DNA of 64,000 nt from Acidilobaceae archaeon (lineage in GTDB: Archaea; Thermoproteota; Thermoprotei_A; Sulfolobales; Acidilobaceae): the NCBI GenBank assembly GCA_026413755.1, contig JAOAKH010000003.1, positions 1 to 64,000 on the forward strand, written 5' to 3'. The translations under genes and the position numbers were made by a program. The notes under the pieces were generated by a model, which saw only the letters and a list, made by a program, of their open reading frames with translations, had not been told where the DNA came from and ran no database searches. Shown here piece by piece: positions 30,865 through 38,521 of this stretch. How positions within the stretch are numbered: position 1 is the stretch's first letter; each line of letters begins with the position of its first letter.

Positions 30865-31668
30865 GTGGAGAGAGGGCTAGTCCCGGTAGCCCTAATAGTG
30901 GGGCTTCGCAGCTTCTCAGTAAGCCCCGAGGAGCCTATAGAGGCAGTGAGGAAGATCATGAGGGACTACGGCACGAGGGTGGTAGCAGTAACTGAGGGCA
31001 AGAGGCTGCTGGGAGTGGTGGAGAGGGCAGATGTGCTCGCCGTAACCTCTACTAGGAGCGAGGCCAAAGCAAAAGACCTAGCTGCGGTCCCCAAGGTGAC
31101 GCTTAGCGCAGAGGACGACCTCCAGAAGTCCCTCAGGGCCATGCTCAGCGCAGGAGAGTGGTATGCGCCCGTCCTGGAGGGAGGGGCCTTTCTCGGCTTC
31201 CTCGGCCTTGAGGACGCGATAGCCTACGGCGTGAAGGTGATGAAGGAGGCCCTACGGGGGGTGAGGCTGGAGGAAATAATGAAGGAGGCAAGGGCTGTAA
31301 GAGAGGATGAGCCGGTGAGCAGCATATGGAGGCTCATGAGGGAGCTCAGGCACACGGGGATCCCCGTGGTGAACGAGAAGGGAGCCATAGTGGGCATCGT
31401 CACGCAGTACGACCTCCTCCGGAAGGGCTATGCAAGGATCCACCTTGAGGCGGCGAGGGGGCCTGCTAAGGCACCGAGGGCTAGAACGATTATGACAAGG
31501 CCCTGCACCTACTTGTACCCCCACAGCACCGCCCTGGAGGCGGCCGGCATAATGATTAGCAGGAACATAGCTAGGGTCCCTGTAGCTCACGACGAAAAGA
31601 GCAGGAGGTTAGTGGGAGTAGTAGATAGGGAGAGTATAGCTCGCCTCATCCTGAAGTCCTTGGGCTAG
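30865..31668 (+). CDS. Protein of four CBS domains
   Basis: A 267-residue protein built from four CBS motifs (two Bateman modules) and little else: about 15-70, 75-130, 140-200 and 205-265. Recognisable strands include TRVVAVTEGKRLLGVVERADVL, HTGIPVVNEKGAIVGIVTQYDL and IARVPVAHDEKSRRLVGVVDRESI. Such free-standing proteins bind adenine nucleotides and tune other enzymes or transporters. Its partner is not evident from neighbours. Its 3' end overlaps the converging rpo8 by 23 bases. Confidence 0.85.
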   Translation: MERGLVPVALIVGLRSFSVSPEEPIEAVRKIMRDYGTRVVAVTEGKRLLGVVERADVLAVTSTRSEAKAKDLAAVPKVTLSAEDDLQKSLRAMLSAGEWYAPVLEGGAFLGFLGLEDAIAYGVKVMKEALRGVRLEEIMKEARAVREDEPVSSIWRLMRELRHTGIPVVNEKGAIVGIVTQYDLLRKGYARIHLEAARGPAKAPRARTIMTRPCTYLYPHSTALEAAGIMISRNIARVPVAHDEKSRRLVGVVDRESIARLILKSLG

Positions 31669-32005
31669 CGTGCTTTATGCAAACATAGTACTTCTTCTCC
31701 ATTTCCAGCCCCAGCGGCGGGCTGAACTTGAAGATTATCCCCCAGAGGGAGAGTATAGTCTCCTTGTACGCGTCCTCGGGGGCTATCAGGTAGCCGTGGC
31801 CACAGAACTCAAACTCCTCCAAGTTTTTCGGCCTCTTGGTCATGACGTGGATCTCTAGCAGGTCCCCCTTCTTCACCTCCAGCGTCTTCTTGATCACGTC
31901 AAAGATCACTTTTCTCCCCTCCGCGTCGGCCCTTGCTATGCTCTGCCCCTGTATGTTCCCGGGCTTAACGTCCTCCACGGTTGCCAGCAGGGCTATGTGC
32001 TCCAT
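31646..32005 (-). CDS. rpo8: RNA polymerase subunit Rpo8 (RpoG, RPB8 homologue)
   Basis: A 119-residue OB-fold protein matching the archaeal RPB8 homologue, which occurs in Crenarchaeota and Korarchaeota and caps the polymerase near the funnel. Matching elements: LLATVEDVKPGNIQGQSI, KGDLLEIHVMTKRP, FCGHGYLIAPED, and the signature ILSLWGIIFKFSPPLGLEM. Assignment rests on this pattern and the size; sequence identity in the family is low. ATG 32005. It lies apart from the main polymerase operon (about 24 kb away), convergent with the CBS gene and divergent from the Sm-like gene. Confidence 0.72.
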   Translation of the reverse strand: MEHIALLATVEDVKPGNIQGQSIARADAEGRKVIFDVIKKTLEVKKGDLLEIHVMTKRPKNLEEFEFCGHGYLIAPEDAYKETILSLWGIIFKFSPPLGLEMEKKYYVCIKHASPRTSG

Positions 32006-32084
32006 GAACAGCTCCCCCGAGAGCCTGGCGGCCGTGGGCTTAAAGATTTAGGGCATAGCAGTTGGGCTCATAGGGGGAGCCGCT

Positions 32085-32531
32085 GTGGCCATTGCCACTG
32101 AGCCCTCGAGGAGGTTTGTGGCGAAGCTCAACAGCCTCCTAGACAAAAACGTGGTGGTGAGGTTATCAGATGGGAGGAAATACAGGGGAAAGCTGGTCGG
32201 CTTTGACGCAGGTAGCCTGAGCATGATGCTGGAAGCCGCGGAGGACTCGGAGGGCAGAAGGTGGCCTCTGGTGATGATTGGGGGGAGCGCCCTGTCGGAG
32301 GTAGTGCTAGAGGAGGGCTCTGTCTTCGACGCAAAAGAGTTCGCTGAGTTCCTCGTCACGCAGGGCAACGTGGGAAGGCACCTGATCAAGGTTTACGAGG
32401 ACGTTAACGTGGTGGAGGTTGGCAAGATAGTGAGGGTTACGGACAGCGGCGTGGAGGGCACAGGCCCTATGGCCCAGAAGGTCCACACGCTATATATGGA
32501 GTACCTGCGCTCTAAGGGGGTAAAGGTATAG
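32085..32531 (+). CDS. Sm-like archaeal protein with C-terminal extension (SmAP3-type)
   Basis: A 148-residue protein. The first 75 residues are an Sm fold (FVAKLNSLLDKNVVVRLSDGRKYRGKLVGFDAGSLSMMLEAA), followed by GSALSEVVLEEGSVF as Sm2-like motif. Residues about 85-148 are an additional alpha/beta domain. This architecture matches crenarchaeal SmAP3, which forms heptameric rings that bind U-rich RNA. GTG start with GGGGGAG five bases upstream. Its stop is followed immediately by the PAC2 gene stop on the other strand (0-base gap). Confidence 0.82.
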   Translation: MAIATEPSRRFVAKLNSLLDKNVVVRLSDGRKYRGKLVGFDAGSLSMMLEAAEDSEGRRWPLVMIGGSALSEVVLEEGSVFDAKEFAEFLVTQGNVGRHLIKVYEDVNVVEVGKIVRVTDSGVEGTGPMAQKVHTLYMEYLRSKGVKV

Positions 32532-33275
32532 TTACATGAACATTCCCTTAGACTCGTGGTCTTCCCTCTCTGCCTCCTTCTCTATCATCTGAATGATCCT
32601 CTCCACCTCTGCCCTCTGTATGCTTGCCCTCGTCTCTAGCTCCTCTGGGCTCACGTCCAGCTTCAACAGGTTCTTGGAAATGACCCTAATGGCCACTAGG
32701 GAGGCGTCGTAGTCTACCCCCTCCACGAAGGAGTAGGGGAGCAGCATGATGGCGGGCACCTTCATGTAGTCTAGGTAGACGTACAGGAGAGCCAGGGGCC
32801 CCATGACCCCAAGGCCCACCTCCAACTGGGGGGCCTCAAGCATGGGCCCTTTGTACAGCCTGTTGCTGGCCCACCTGTAGCCGTGCTCGTCGCCGGCAGG
32901 CTTGAACTCCCTGCTGAGCCCGCCCACGAGAGTCACGTACTGGAAGCCTACTCTCGAGGCCCACCTGGCTATACCGAGAGCGTACTCGTCCACGAACTCT
33001 CTCTCCGGCAGTGCTCTGTTTACGAGCACGGTAACCCTCGCGGAGTCTGAATAGTATATGTCGAATGGGAACCCAAGCCCGTCCTCCTCCACCACTATGA
33101 AGGGGGGCAGGAAGTCCGTGAGCACGTAGCCCACCTTCTTGGCCTTCAGCGCTAGAGCTAGGTACTTGGAGGTCGTGTAGCCGACCATGCCAAAGCCCCT
33201 GAAGCCGGTGATGAGCACCGAGTCCGCCAGCTCCCTCCTGCTCACCTCCTTCAGTACTATCTTCACCTTTGCCAC
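32532..33275 (-). CDS. PAC2 family protein (proteasome-assembly-chaperone-like)
   Basis: About 247 residues of the PAC2/DUF75 family. Motifs: LITGFRGFGMVGYTTSKYLALAL, GYVLTDFLPPFIVVEEDGLGFPF, YVTLVGGLSREF, and the helical C-terminus (SPEELETRASIQRAEVERI). Eukaryotic PAC2 helps assemble proteasome alpha rings; the archaeal role is not firmly shown. The frame is open further upstream, but GTG 33275 is the likely start: a TATA box CTATAAG near 33302 on this strand places the transcription start at that codon (leaderless). Confidence 0.8.
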   Translation of the reverse strand: MAKVKIVLKEVSRRELADSVLITGFRGFGMVGYTTSKYLALALKAKKVGYVLTDFLPPFIVVEEDGLGFPFDIYYSDSARVTVLVNRALPEREFVDEYALGIARWASRVGFQYVTLVGGLSREFKPAGDEHGYRWASNRLYKGPMLEAPQLEVGLGVMGPLALLYVYLDYMKVPAIMLLPYSFVEGVDYDASLVAIRVISKNLLKLDVSPEELETRASIQRAEVERIIQMIEKEAEREDHESKGMFM

Positions 33276-33296
33276 CAGAGGGTATCGAAGAAGTGG

Positions 33297-33307
33297 AGGC
33301 TTATAGC
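33297..33307 (-). promoter_or_regulatory. TATA box for the PAC2 gene, leaderless
   Basis: On the minus strand GGCTATAAGCC, centre about 27 bases before GTG 33275. This spacing decides the start over the longer open frame. Confidence 0.6.
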
Positions 33308-33370
33308 CAAGAGGGATTACCGAGCTCCAGCCGTTAAGCCTGGAGAAACATAAAGGTAGCGAGGGGGAAC

Positions 33371-33664
33371 ATGAAGCTAGTAGCATATCTGGGCGTTGAC
33401 TGGAGGAGCAGGCTCACCGAGAGGGTGCTGAAGGACCTCTCTGTATACCTTGCTAGCCACTACGGCCTCGGCATGGAGCTGGACTTCGTGGAGCTCCCTC
33501 TGGGAGATATGGACGAGGAGGAGCTCCCCCTGGTCATCCTCGAGGGAGAGGTGATAAGCAAGGGCGAAGTGCCCTCCATGAGCTACCTCGTGGAAGCCGT
33601 CTTCGAGAGGCTCGGCTCTCAAGTAAGGACGAAACTACTGGGCTTTCCGGAGCTCGAGGCCTAG
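33371..33664 (+). CDS. Small uncharacterised acidic protein
   Basis: A 97-residue soluble protein of unknown family, acidic (GDMDEEELPLVILEGE), with alternating strands and helices (KLVAYLGVDWRSRLTERVL; VELPLGDMDEEELPLV) reminiscent of a thioredoxin-like fold but without CXXC or any cysteine. ATG 33371 with GAGGGGG three bases upstream. It is divergent from the PAC2 gene and followed at 60 bases by another small protein of unknown function. Confidence 0.65.
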   Translation: MKLVAYLGVDWRSRLTERVLKDLSVYLASHYGLGMELDFVELPLGDMDEEELPLVILEGEVISKGEVPSMSYLVEAVFERLGSQVRTKLLGFPELEA

Positions 33665-33723
33665 CCTTACTTTTAAGCCCTAGAGGGAACCCCTTAAGAG
33701 CGAGGCCCCTGGGGCTGGTAACA

Positions 33724-33999
33724 ATGGTAGAGGACGCGGAGAGGAGATGGATAGCCCTTATGTATAAGACGGCGAAGAAGTACCACAAGCTCTGCCCCTA
33801 CTTCGATAAGAAGGCAGTGCAGTGCCTCCTCATGGCCACGCTTGAGGGGAAGATGGGGAGGTGCGACAGGGATGGCAAGTTCGAGGGCTGCCCTGTGTTT
33901 ACGAAGATGCTTGAGAAGCTCTACAGGCACTACACTGAGAACAGGAAGGCTCTGCCCAGGGACTTCCAGGACGTTATTAGCCAGGCCTTCACCCTCTAG
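33724..33999 (+). CDS. Small four-cysteine protein, possible metal binder
   Basis: A 91-residue basic helical protein with four cysteines in KLCPYFDKKAVQCLL and GRCDRDGKFEGCPVF. The spacing (C-x9-C-x12-C-x8-C) could hold a zinc ion or an Fe-S cluster. I do not recognise the family. ATG 33724 just after the preceding gene's GC-rich palindromic spacer. Its stop is followed directly by the GTG of the next gene (adjacent, zero gap), so they are coupled. Confidence 0.65.
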   Translation: MVEDAERRWIALMYKTAKKYHKLCPYFDKKAVQCLLMATLEGKMGRCDRDGKFEGCPVFTKMLEKLYRHYTENRKALPRDFQDVISQAFTL

Positions 34000-34455
34000 G
34001 TGGTGGCAGTGGAGGTCCTGCCCGTTATTCATAACGTGAGCAGCGCGCAGAGGCTACTCGACTTCGCAAGGCTGGCATACTCTCTCGGGGCAGAGCACGT
34101 GATCGCTACCAAGGTCTATGGCGCTGCTGCCCAGAGCGGAGTCCCGGACGTGATGAGGTTAGCGCTAAAGCTCGGGAGGAGCTTTGCCGTCCTGCCGGAC
34201 CTGCAGGACATGATAGACATCTATAGACCGGACAGCGTCCTGCTCATATACGGCGGCGCGGAGGAGAGGCTGGACCCGTTTAACCCCCCGGTTTACAGCG
34301 GCAGAATTGCCGTGGTGTTTAATGGGGGCGAGCCGGATTTCTCGCCAGCGGAACTGAAGTATGGCTCCTCAATATACGTTAAGGGGGCCTCCCAAAGGCT
34401 GGGGGCTATAGCTGAGGCCGCGATAATCTTATATTTCTTAAGAATGAGATCGTAG
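34000..34455 (+). CDS. Crenarchaeal 'RecB-family nuclease'-annotated protein, SPOUT-like
   Basis: A 151-residue protein of a family usually labelled RecB-family nuclease in crenarchaeal genomes. The pattern VLPVIHNVSSAQRLLDFARLAYSLG, VIATKVYGAAAQSGVPDVMRLALKLGRSFAVLPDLQDMIDIY, and a final SSIYVKGASQRLGAIAEAA is diagnostic of the group. The nuclease label is not convincing: I see no PD-(D/E)XK motif. The arrangement of the last strand and loop is more like a SPOUT methyltransferase knot. Function should be treated as unknown. GTG start directly after the preceding stop. Confidence 0.65.
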   Translation: MVAVEVLPVIHNVSSAQRLLDFARLAYSLGAEHVIATKVYGAAAQSGVPDVMRLALKLGRSFAVLPDLQDMIDIYRPDSVLLIYGGAEERLDPFNPPVYSGRIAVVFNGGEPDFSPAELKYGSSIYVKGASQRLGAIAEAAIILYFLRMRS

Positions 34456-34474
34456 TAGGAGGAAAAGAGGGGGC

Positions 34475-35611
34475 TTGGCTAAGCCCAGGAGGGCTTCCCT
34501 TAGAGATCTGCTTGTAGGGCTCAGGCTGTATTCTAGCGTTTCCATAGACTTATCCATGTACACCCTTGCCTTCGGGGACAGGACAGCTGCTGTGGAGGTC
34601 CTGAGGATAGAGGAGGACATAGACGAACTCTTCAAGGAGGTCATAGCGAAACTGATACTGGCCTTCAGGGACCGCTCAAGGGAGCCCGAAGCTATAGGCC
34701 TCGTGGACCTAGCCTCTGCGCTAGACACGATAAGCAACGCCGCGGGGGACTTAGCTTCAGTAGCCTTGAGGGGCTACCCGCCGCACCCCTATGTCACGGC
34801 AGCCATATGTCACGGCGAGTCGGTGGGCCTCATAAAGAGCAGGAAGGGGATCGACAGAGTGCCCGCCAGGGTGGACGTGCTGCTGCTCAAGAGGGGGGAG
34901 AGCTACGAGATAGCCCCGCCGAGCGTGAAGGTGATGCCCGGGGATGTGATAGTAGCTAGAGGGCCTCTCGAAGAGCTGGCGAAGCTAGCTATAGAGCTCG
35001 GTGAGGAAGGGTATGCGGGGGAGAAGTGCGTTATAGAGGCGCGGCTCCAGGCCTCCGCAGGGGACCAACTGGCCTCAATGATCTTGTCTCTCAAGGCCCT
35101 CTCCCGCTCCATGCTAGACCTAGCCTTCTACTCGCTGCTCCACAACGACATGAGCATAGCCGAGACTGTGAAGGAGATGAAGGACTATGCGAACAAGGCT
35201 TACTTCGAGCTCCTGGAGACTGTGCTGAACTCCTCCTACCCTGGAAGGGCCCACGAGATGGTTTCGCTCGTGGTCTTCGTTAAGGGCATGGAGGAGATCT
35301 CCGACGCAGCCCTCAGGATAGCTAACGTGGTGAGGATGAAGCACCACTCCCCTGTCCTCAGCCAGGTGATGAGGGAAGGGGAAGAAGCATACTTGAGGGT
35401 TAAGGTGATGAGGAGGGCCTCGCTAGGGGAGCTAGGGCTGGAGGAGAGGGGCTTCATACCAATTGCCGTGGGCAGAGGAGGAGACTGGAGCGCCCCCCTC
35501 CTGCCAGAGAGCAGCATAGAGGAGGGCGATGAGCTGATCCTTAAGTACTACAGGACGGGGGGTGAGGCGGAGGAGCTCAGGAGCCTTGGACTGGTGGTAA
35601 GGCACACATGA
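34475..35611 (+). CDS. PhoU and TrkA-C domain protein, internally duplicated
   Basis: A 378-residue soluble protein with the order PhoU (about 12-105), TrkA-C/RCK-C (about 120-185), PhoU (about 190-290), TrkA-C (about 295-375). The TrkA-C segments show VDVLLLKRGESYEIAPPSVKVMPGDVIVARG and a matching EGDELILKYY near the end; PhoU parts are long acidic helices. PhoU proteins associate with membrane transporters; TrkA-C domains bind nucleotides in K+ channels and transporters. The channel subunit is not next door. TTG start at 34475. Overlaps nreA by four bases (ATGA). Confidence 0.78.
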   Translation: MAKPRRASLRDLLVGLRLYSSVSIDLSMYTLAFGDRTAAVEVLRIEEDIDELFKEVIAKLILAFRDRSREPEAIGLVDLASALDTISNAAGDLASVALRGYPPHPYVTAAICHGESVGLIKSRKGIDRVPARVDVLLLKRGESYEIAPPSVKVMPGDVIVARGPLEELAKLAIELGEEGYAGEKCVIEARLQASAGDQLASMILSLKALSRSMLDLAFYSLLHNDMSIAETVKEMKDYANKAYFELLETVLNSSYPGRAHEMVSLVVFVKGMEEISDAALRIANVVRMKHHSPVLSQVMREGEEAYLRVKVMRRASLGELGLEERGFIPIAVGRGGDWSAPLLPESSIEEGDELILKYYRTGGEAEELRSLGLVVRHT

Positions 35612-36837
35612 TCATACCGCCTGAGCTCTGCACGAGGTGCAAGGGCTATAAGAAGCTCTGCGGGCTCTCGCGCTGCCCCATTCTCGAGAGCTTCCAGGCG
35701 CAGGTGAGGACTTACATGAAGCTCTCAGGGCTTACGGCAGAGGGCTCCACGCCGCCCTCCGTTATTGTAGGTGAGGGAGGGTACCCCAACGTAAACGTGC
35801 ACTTCATGGTCCCCGTGGGCATCCACGGCGAGGAGGCGAGGCAGTTTGAGGACCCCGTGGGCTGGAGCAAGAGGGGCGTGGGGATGAACGTCATCATTAG
35901 GTACAGGAGCGAGCTTCTCTCCGGCCTGCTCAGGGTGAGGGTCGACAGGCCTGAGGTGCTGTACGAGAAGGAGCTGGGCCTCGTAGCCCTCTCGGAGAGG
36001 CCCGTGGACTCGGAGGTGAAGCTGAAGAGGCCCCCTGTGCCGGTGTTGAGGTTTGATAGCGTCACGAAGCCTATAGGCCCCCGGGCGCTTGCAGAGGAGA
36101 TCAAGGTCACCGGCAACCCCTCCCTGCCAGCAGCCGTGGAGAAAGCCATTTGGGAGGACGTGAAGGCAGAGGAGGGCGTTAAGGAGCTATACTTCAGGGG
36201 GCTGGATGTGTACCCCATCCAGCGCCTCCTGAGCCTCGGCTTCATGGGGAAGAAGGGGAGGAAGAGGGTAGTGCCTACGCGCTGGGCCATAACGGCTACG
36301 GACGACATGATCTCTAGGGCGATCAGGGAGAAGCTCAGGGACGCGCCTGAGGGGAGCTCCGCGGAGGTCCACTTCAACGAGTACCTCGGCGACCGCTTCT
36401 TCATAATCCTCAAGCCGGGGGCGGGGAGGTTTGAGTGGATAGAGGTCTGGCAGCCCAGGAGCTTTTGGGCCACGAGCTCCCCGAGGCCGGTGATCTGGAA
36501 AGTAGAGGAGAGCGCGCGAGGAGTAGCTACAGCCACCGACGGCGGCTTCTCTGCTGCGAGGCTAGCCGTCCTTGAGTTCATGCTGAGGGAGAAGAGGAGG
36601 TGGGACGTGGTGGTCCTGAGGGAGATAACGCCCGCATACTATGCGCCCGTAGGGAGCTGGCACATAAGGGAGACCGTGAGGAGGGCCATGGAGCTCCCGC
36701 CCATTTTGAAGGAGCCCACCCTGCAGGAGATCGCGCAGGAGGTGGAGAAGAGGATGAGCCCAGAGATGGTAGGCTACCTGTCCCAGTTCAAGCTGCTGAA
36801 GAGAGAGCGGAAGCTCACGGAGTTCATTGAGCCTTAA
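35608..36837 (+). CDS. nreA: NreA-type archaeal DNA repair protein
   Basis: A 409-residue Nre family protein, which in haloarchaea helps repair mitomycin-C-type DNA damage. The N-terminal metal site reads CTRCKGYKKLCGLSRC; then VGEGGYPNVNVHFMVPVG, DPVGWSKRGVGMN, RWAITATDDMISRAIREKL, the strand core FFIILKPG, and a C-terminal region ending RKLTEFIEP. Nre proteins usually end with a PCNA-interacting peptide; RKLTEFIE is a plausible degenerate one but lacks the first glutamine. The TAA stop is part of a palindrome also seen 1 kb downstream. ATG overlaps the PhoU gene stop. Confidence 0.82.
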   Translation: MIIPPELCTRCKGYKKLCGLSRCPILESFQAQVRTYMKLSGLTAEGSTPPSVIVGEGGYPNVNVHFMVPVGIHGEEARQFEDPVGWSKRGVGMNVIIRYRSELLSGLLRVRVDRPEVLYEKELGLVALSERPVDSEVKLKRPPVPVLRFDSVTKPIGPRALAEEIKVTGNPSLPAAVEKAIWEDVKAEEGVKELYFRGLDVYPIQRLLSLGFMGKKGRKRVVPTRWAITATDDMISRAIREKLRDAPEGSSAEVHFNEYLGDRFFIILKPGAGRFEWIEVWQPRSFWATSSPRPVIWKVEESARGVATATDGGFSAARLAVLEFMLREKRRWDVVVLREITPAYYAPVGSWHIRETVRRAMELPPILKEPTLQEIAQEVEKRMSPEMVGYLSQFKLLKRERKLTEFIEP

Positions 36838-36849
36838 CCCCCCGGTTAA
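36834..36849. repeat. Palindrome TTAACC-CCCC-GGTTAA, copy 1
   Basis: A 16-base element with 6-base inverted arms (TTAACC/GGTTAA) around CCCC. It includes the nreA stop codon. The reverse complement of the whole element is identical to copy 2 at 37814-37829. The pair brackets the winged-helix gene. Confidence 0.85.
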
Positions 36850-36949
36850 TGCCAGCGTAACTCCCAGCTAATACTGCTCCTTCCCCCGAAAGGGCTCCGG
36901 GAGGCGAAAGGCCTGAGGGGCTGGGCTGGAGGAGGAAGCGAGGAGAGTA

Positions 36950-37648
36950 GTGGAGGCGCTGAGGAGGGAGAGGAGGGGAGGCCCGAGGAGCAGGCTGGTA
37001 GATGCTATATTCCTTCTCCTCCTCTCCCGCCCGATGAGGTCTGGGGAGATAGCGGGCTTGCTCGAGAAGAACTCCCAGTACGTCTCGAGCTACCTCTCCT
37101 ACTGGAAGGCCAGAGGGTACGTGGAGTACGAGGCGGGCCTCTGGCGCCTCACGCCGAAAGGAGAAACATATGCGAGAGAGATATACGAGAGGGAGAGCAG
37201 GGAGGAGGACGAGTACGCCGCGTTGGCCTATAAGGTCCTCGGCTTACACGTAAAGCCTGCAAAGAAAGGCAAAAGGGAGGAGGCCTCGTCGGGAGGCTCT
37301 GGGGGGGCCTTGCAGTTTCTTGCAGAGCAAAAAGGTAAGGGTAGCAATAAACTACAAGAGAGGGTTGCCGCCTCTACTTGTGCGCTGAATGCAATGAAAG
37401 AGCATGTGAGCGAGGGCGAATTGGAGGTAATCATGAGCCTCTTCTCTCACTACGTCAGGTGGGGCACTACGTACATGTACGTAGATCAGCTGCAGGAGCG
37501 CATGGGGGCCGACTTTGCGTGGCTCATGAGGACCTTGAGGGAGCTGCAGAGTAAGGGTTTAGTGTACCTATACACAGACCCCAGGCTGGGTATGAGGGTG
37601 GGCTTCTCTAAGGGCCTCAAGGCCCAGATAGAGAGGTGCCAAGAATAA
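36950..37648 (+). CDS. Winged-helix protein with two HTH units; WhiP-like candidate
   Basis: A 232-residue DNA-binding protein. The N-terminal winged helix (about 15-75) reads SRLVDAIFLLLLSRPMRSGEIAGLLEKNSQYVSSYLSYW with a wing (GYVEYEAGLWRLTPKG). After a flexible Gly/Ser/Lys linker (about 100-125) comes a second winged helix (about 160-225, QLQERMGADFAWLMRTLRELQ, GLVYLYT). Two winged helices joined by a linker resemble the crenarchaeal initiator-type protein WhiP (Cdt1-like) or a simple regulator. The context (palindrome on each side, AT-rich spacer downstream) is what makes an initiator worth considering. GTG start at 36950; CTG 36926 in frame is a possible upstream start. Confidence 0.65.
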   Translation: MEALRRERRGGPRSRLVDAIFLLLLSRPMRSGEIAGLLEKNSQYVSSYLSYWKARGYVEYEAGLWRLTPKGETYAREIYERESREEDEYAALAYKVLGLHVKPAKKGKREEASSGGSGGALQFLAEQKGKGSNKLQERVAASTCALNAMKEHVSEGELEVIMSLFSHYVRWGTTYMYVDQLQERMGADFAWLMRTLRELQSKGLVYLYTDPRLGMRVGFSKGLKAQIERCQE

Positions 37649-37872
37649 CTACTACTTCGTGTGAGTATTACAACGGCAGCGAATGAAGGGGGAGCAGAGA
37701 GATAAGAGATTGTTGGAAAAAGGTTTGTAGAATAGGTAGCGGTAGTACAGTTCAATAATTTCACAAAAGATCCGAAGAGCCTAAGACTACAAGTAGTAGT
37801 AGGTCTTCTCCTGTTAACCGGGGGGTTAAAAGAGCTATAAGCCCAGCGAAGAGGAACGAGCGAGGGAAGAAG
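37649..37872. other. AT-rich spacer, candidate replication origin or regulatory region
   Basis: These 224 bases carry no gene and are clearly richer in A+T than the surroundings (for example TGTTGGAAAAAGG and CAATAATTTCACAAAAG). They include a weak inverted repeat (AAGACTAC against GTAGGTCTT, about 37779-37806), palindrome copy 2, and a TATA box at 37833-37840 for the next gene. An AT-rich unwinding region next to a winged-helix gene is what a crenarchaeal origin could look like. I see no recognisable origin recognition box, so origin status is inference. Confidence 0.35.
37814..37829. repeat. Palindrome TTAACC-GGGG-GGTTAA, copy 2
   Basis: A 16-base element, exact reverse complement of the one at 36834-36849. 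It lies just upstream of the TATA box (CTATAAG, 37834-37840) of the DUF4443-like gene, a position suited to an operator. Confidence 0.85.
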
Positions 37873-38472
37873 GTGAGGGCCCAGGAGGCAGCAGAGCTCC
37901 TCCTGAAGGCCAGCGAGCCAATAAGGGGCGGCAGCCTCGGCTACTCTGCGTACCACGTCCTCCTGGCCCTGAGGCTCTCCTCTTCTTCCCCTGTGGGCAG
38001 GATAAGGCTCTCGCAGGCCCTCAGGATAGGAGAGGCCTCGGCCAAGACGCTTATAGCTAGATTGAAGGAGCTGGGGCTCGTGGAGGCCTTCCCAGAAGGC
38101 ATAAGGGCAAGCAAGAGGGGAGAGGAGGTCTTGAAGGTCATAGAGGCCTCGATAGAGATCAGCCAGGCTAGCCTACCCTTCAAGGGTTGGGAAAGCGCTG
38201 TAGCCGTAACTATTATCTCTCTCCCTCCTCCGAAGGACCTAGTGGGGGTGTACACGGTAAGGGACAAGGTCGTCAGAGAGGGGTGCGAGAAAGTCATAGT
38301 AGGGGGTAGGGAAGGGGGCGAAACCTTTTACCCAGGGCTGCCGAGCGACGTCAAAGCCCTCATAGACGCTGGGCTCTCAAGCAAGGGAGAGGGCACCCTC
38401 ATAATAGTTCCAGAGGAGTGCAGACAGCTTCTCATAAACGCCTCCCTCCGCCTGCTCTCCACAACGAAGTAA
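37873..38472 (+). CDS. HTH protein, DUF4443-like
   Basis: A 199-residue protein. The N-terminal winged helix (about 20-80) reads SAYHVLLALRLSSSSPVGRIRLSQALRIGEASAKTLIARLKELGLVE. The C-terminal domain (about 95-199) is alpha/beta, including VAVTIISLPPPKDLVGVYTVRDKVVREGC and LIDAGLSSKGEGTLIIVPEE, resembling the archaeal DUF4443 family. It is probably a transcription factor with a ligand-binding domain; the ligand is unknown. GTG start, about ten bases after the predicted transcription start. The palindrome before its promoter may be its own operator. Confidence 0.65.
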   Translation: MRAQEAAELLLKASEPIRGGSLGYSAYHVLLALRLSSSSPVGRIRLSQALRIGEASAKTLIARLKELGLVEAFPEGIRASKRGEEVLKVIEASIEISQASLPFKGWESAVAVTIISLPPPKDLVGVYTVRDKVVREGCEKVIVGGREGGETFYPGLPSDVKALIDAGLSSKGEGTLIIVPEECRQLLINASLRLLSTTK

Positions 38473-38521
38473 GGGTATAGAGGGCAACTATAAGAGCGCC
38501 GCAGCCTACGCGGGAGGGAGA

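Noticed and set aside
33690-33715. GCCCCTGGGGC palindrome before the four-cysteine protein
   Set aside because: Short GC palindromes are expected in this GC-rich DNA, and no T run or TATA relation gives it a role.
37649-37872. Known crenarchaeal origin recognition boxes
   Set aside because: The palindromes share only a G run with ORB elements; the flanking CAGTGGAAAC-type core is absent, so no ORB is annotated.
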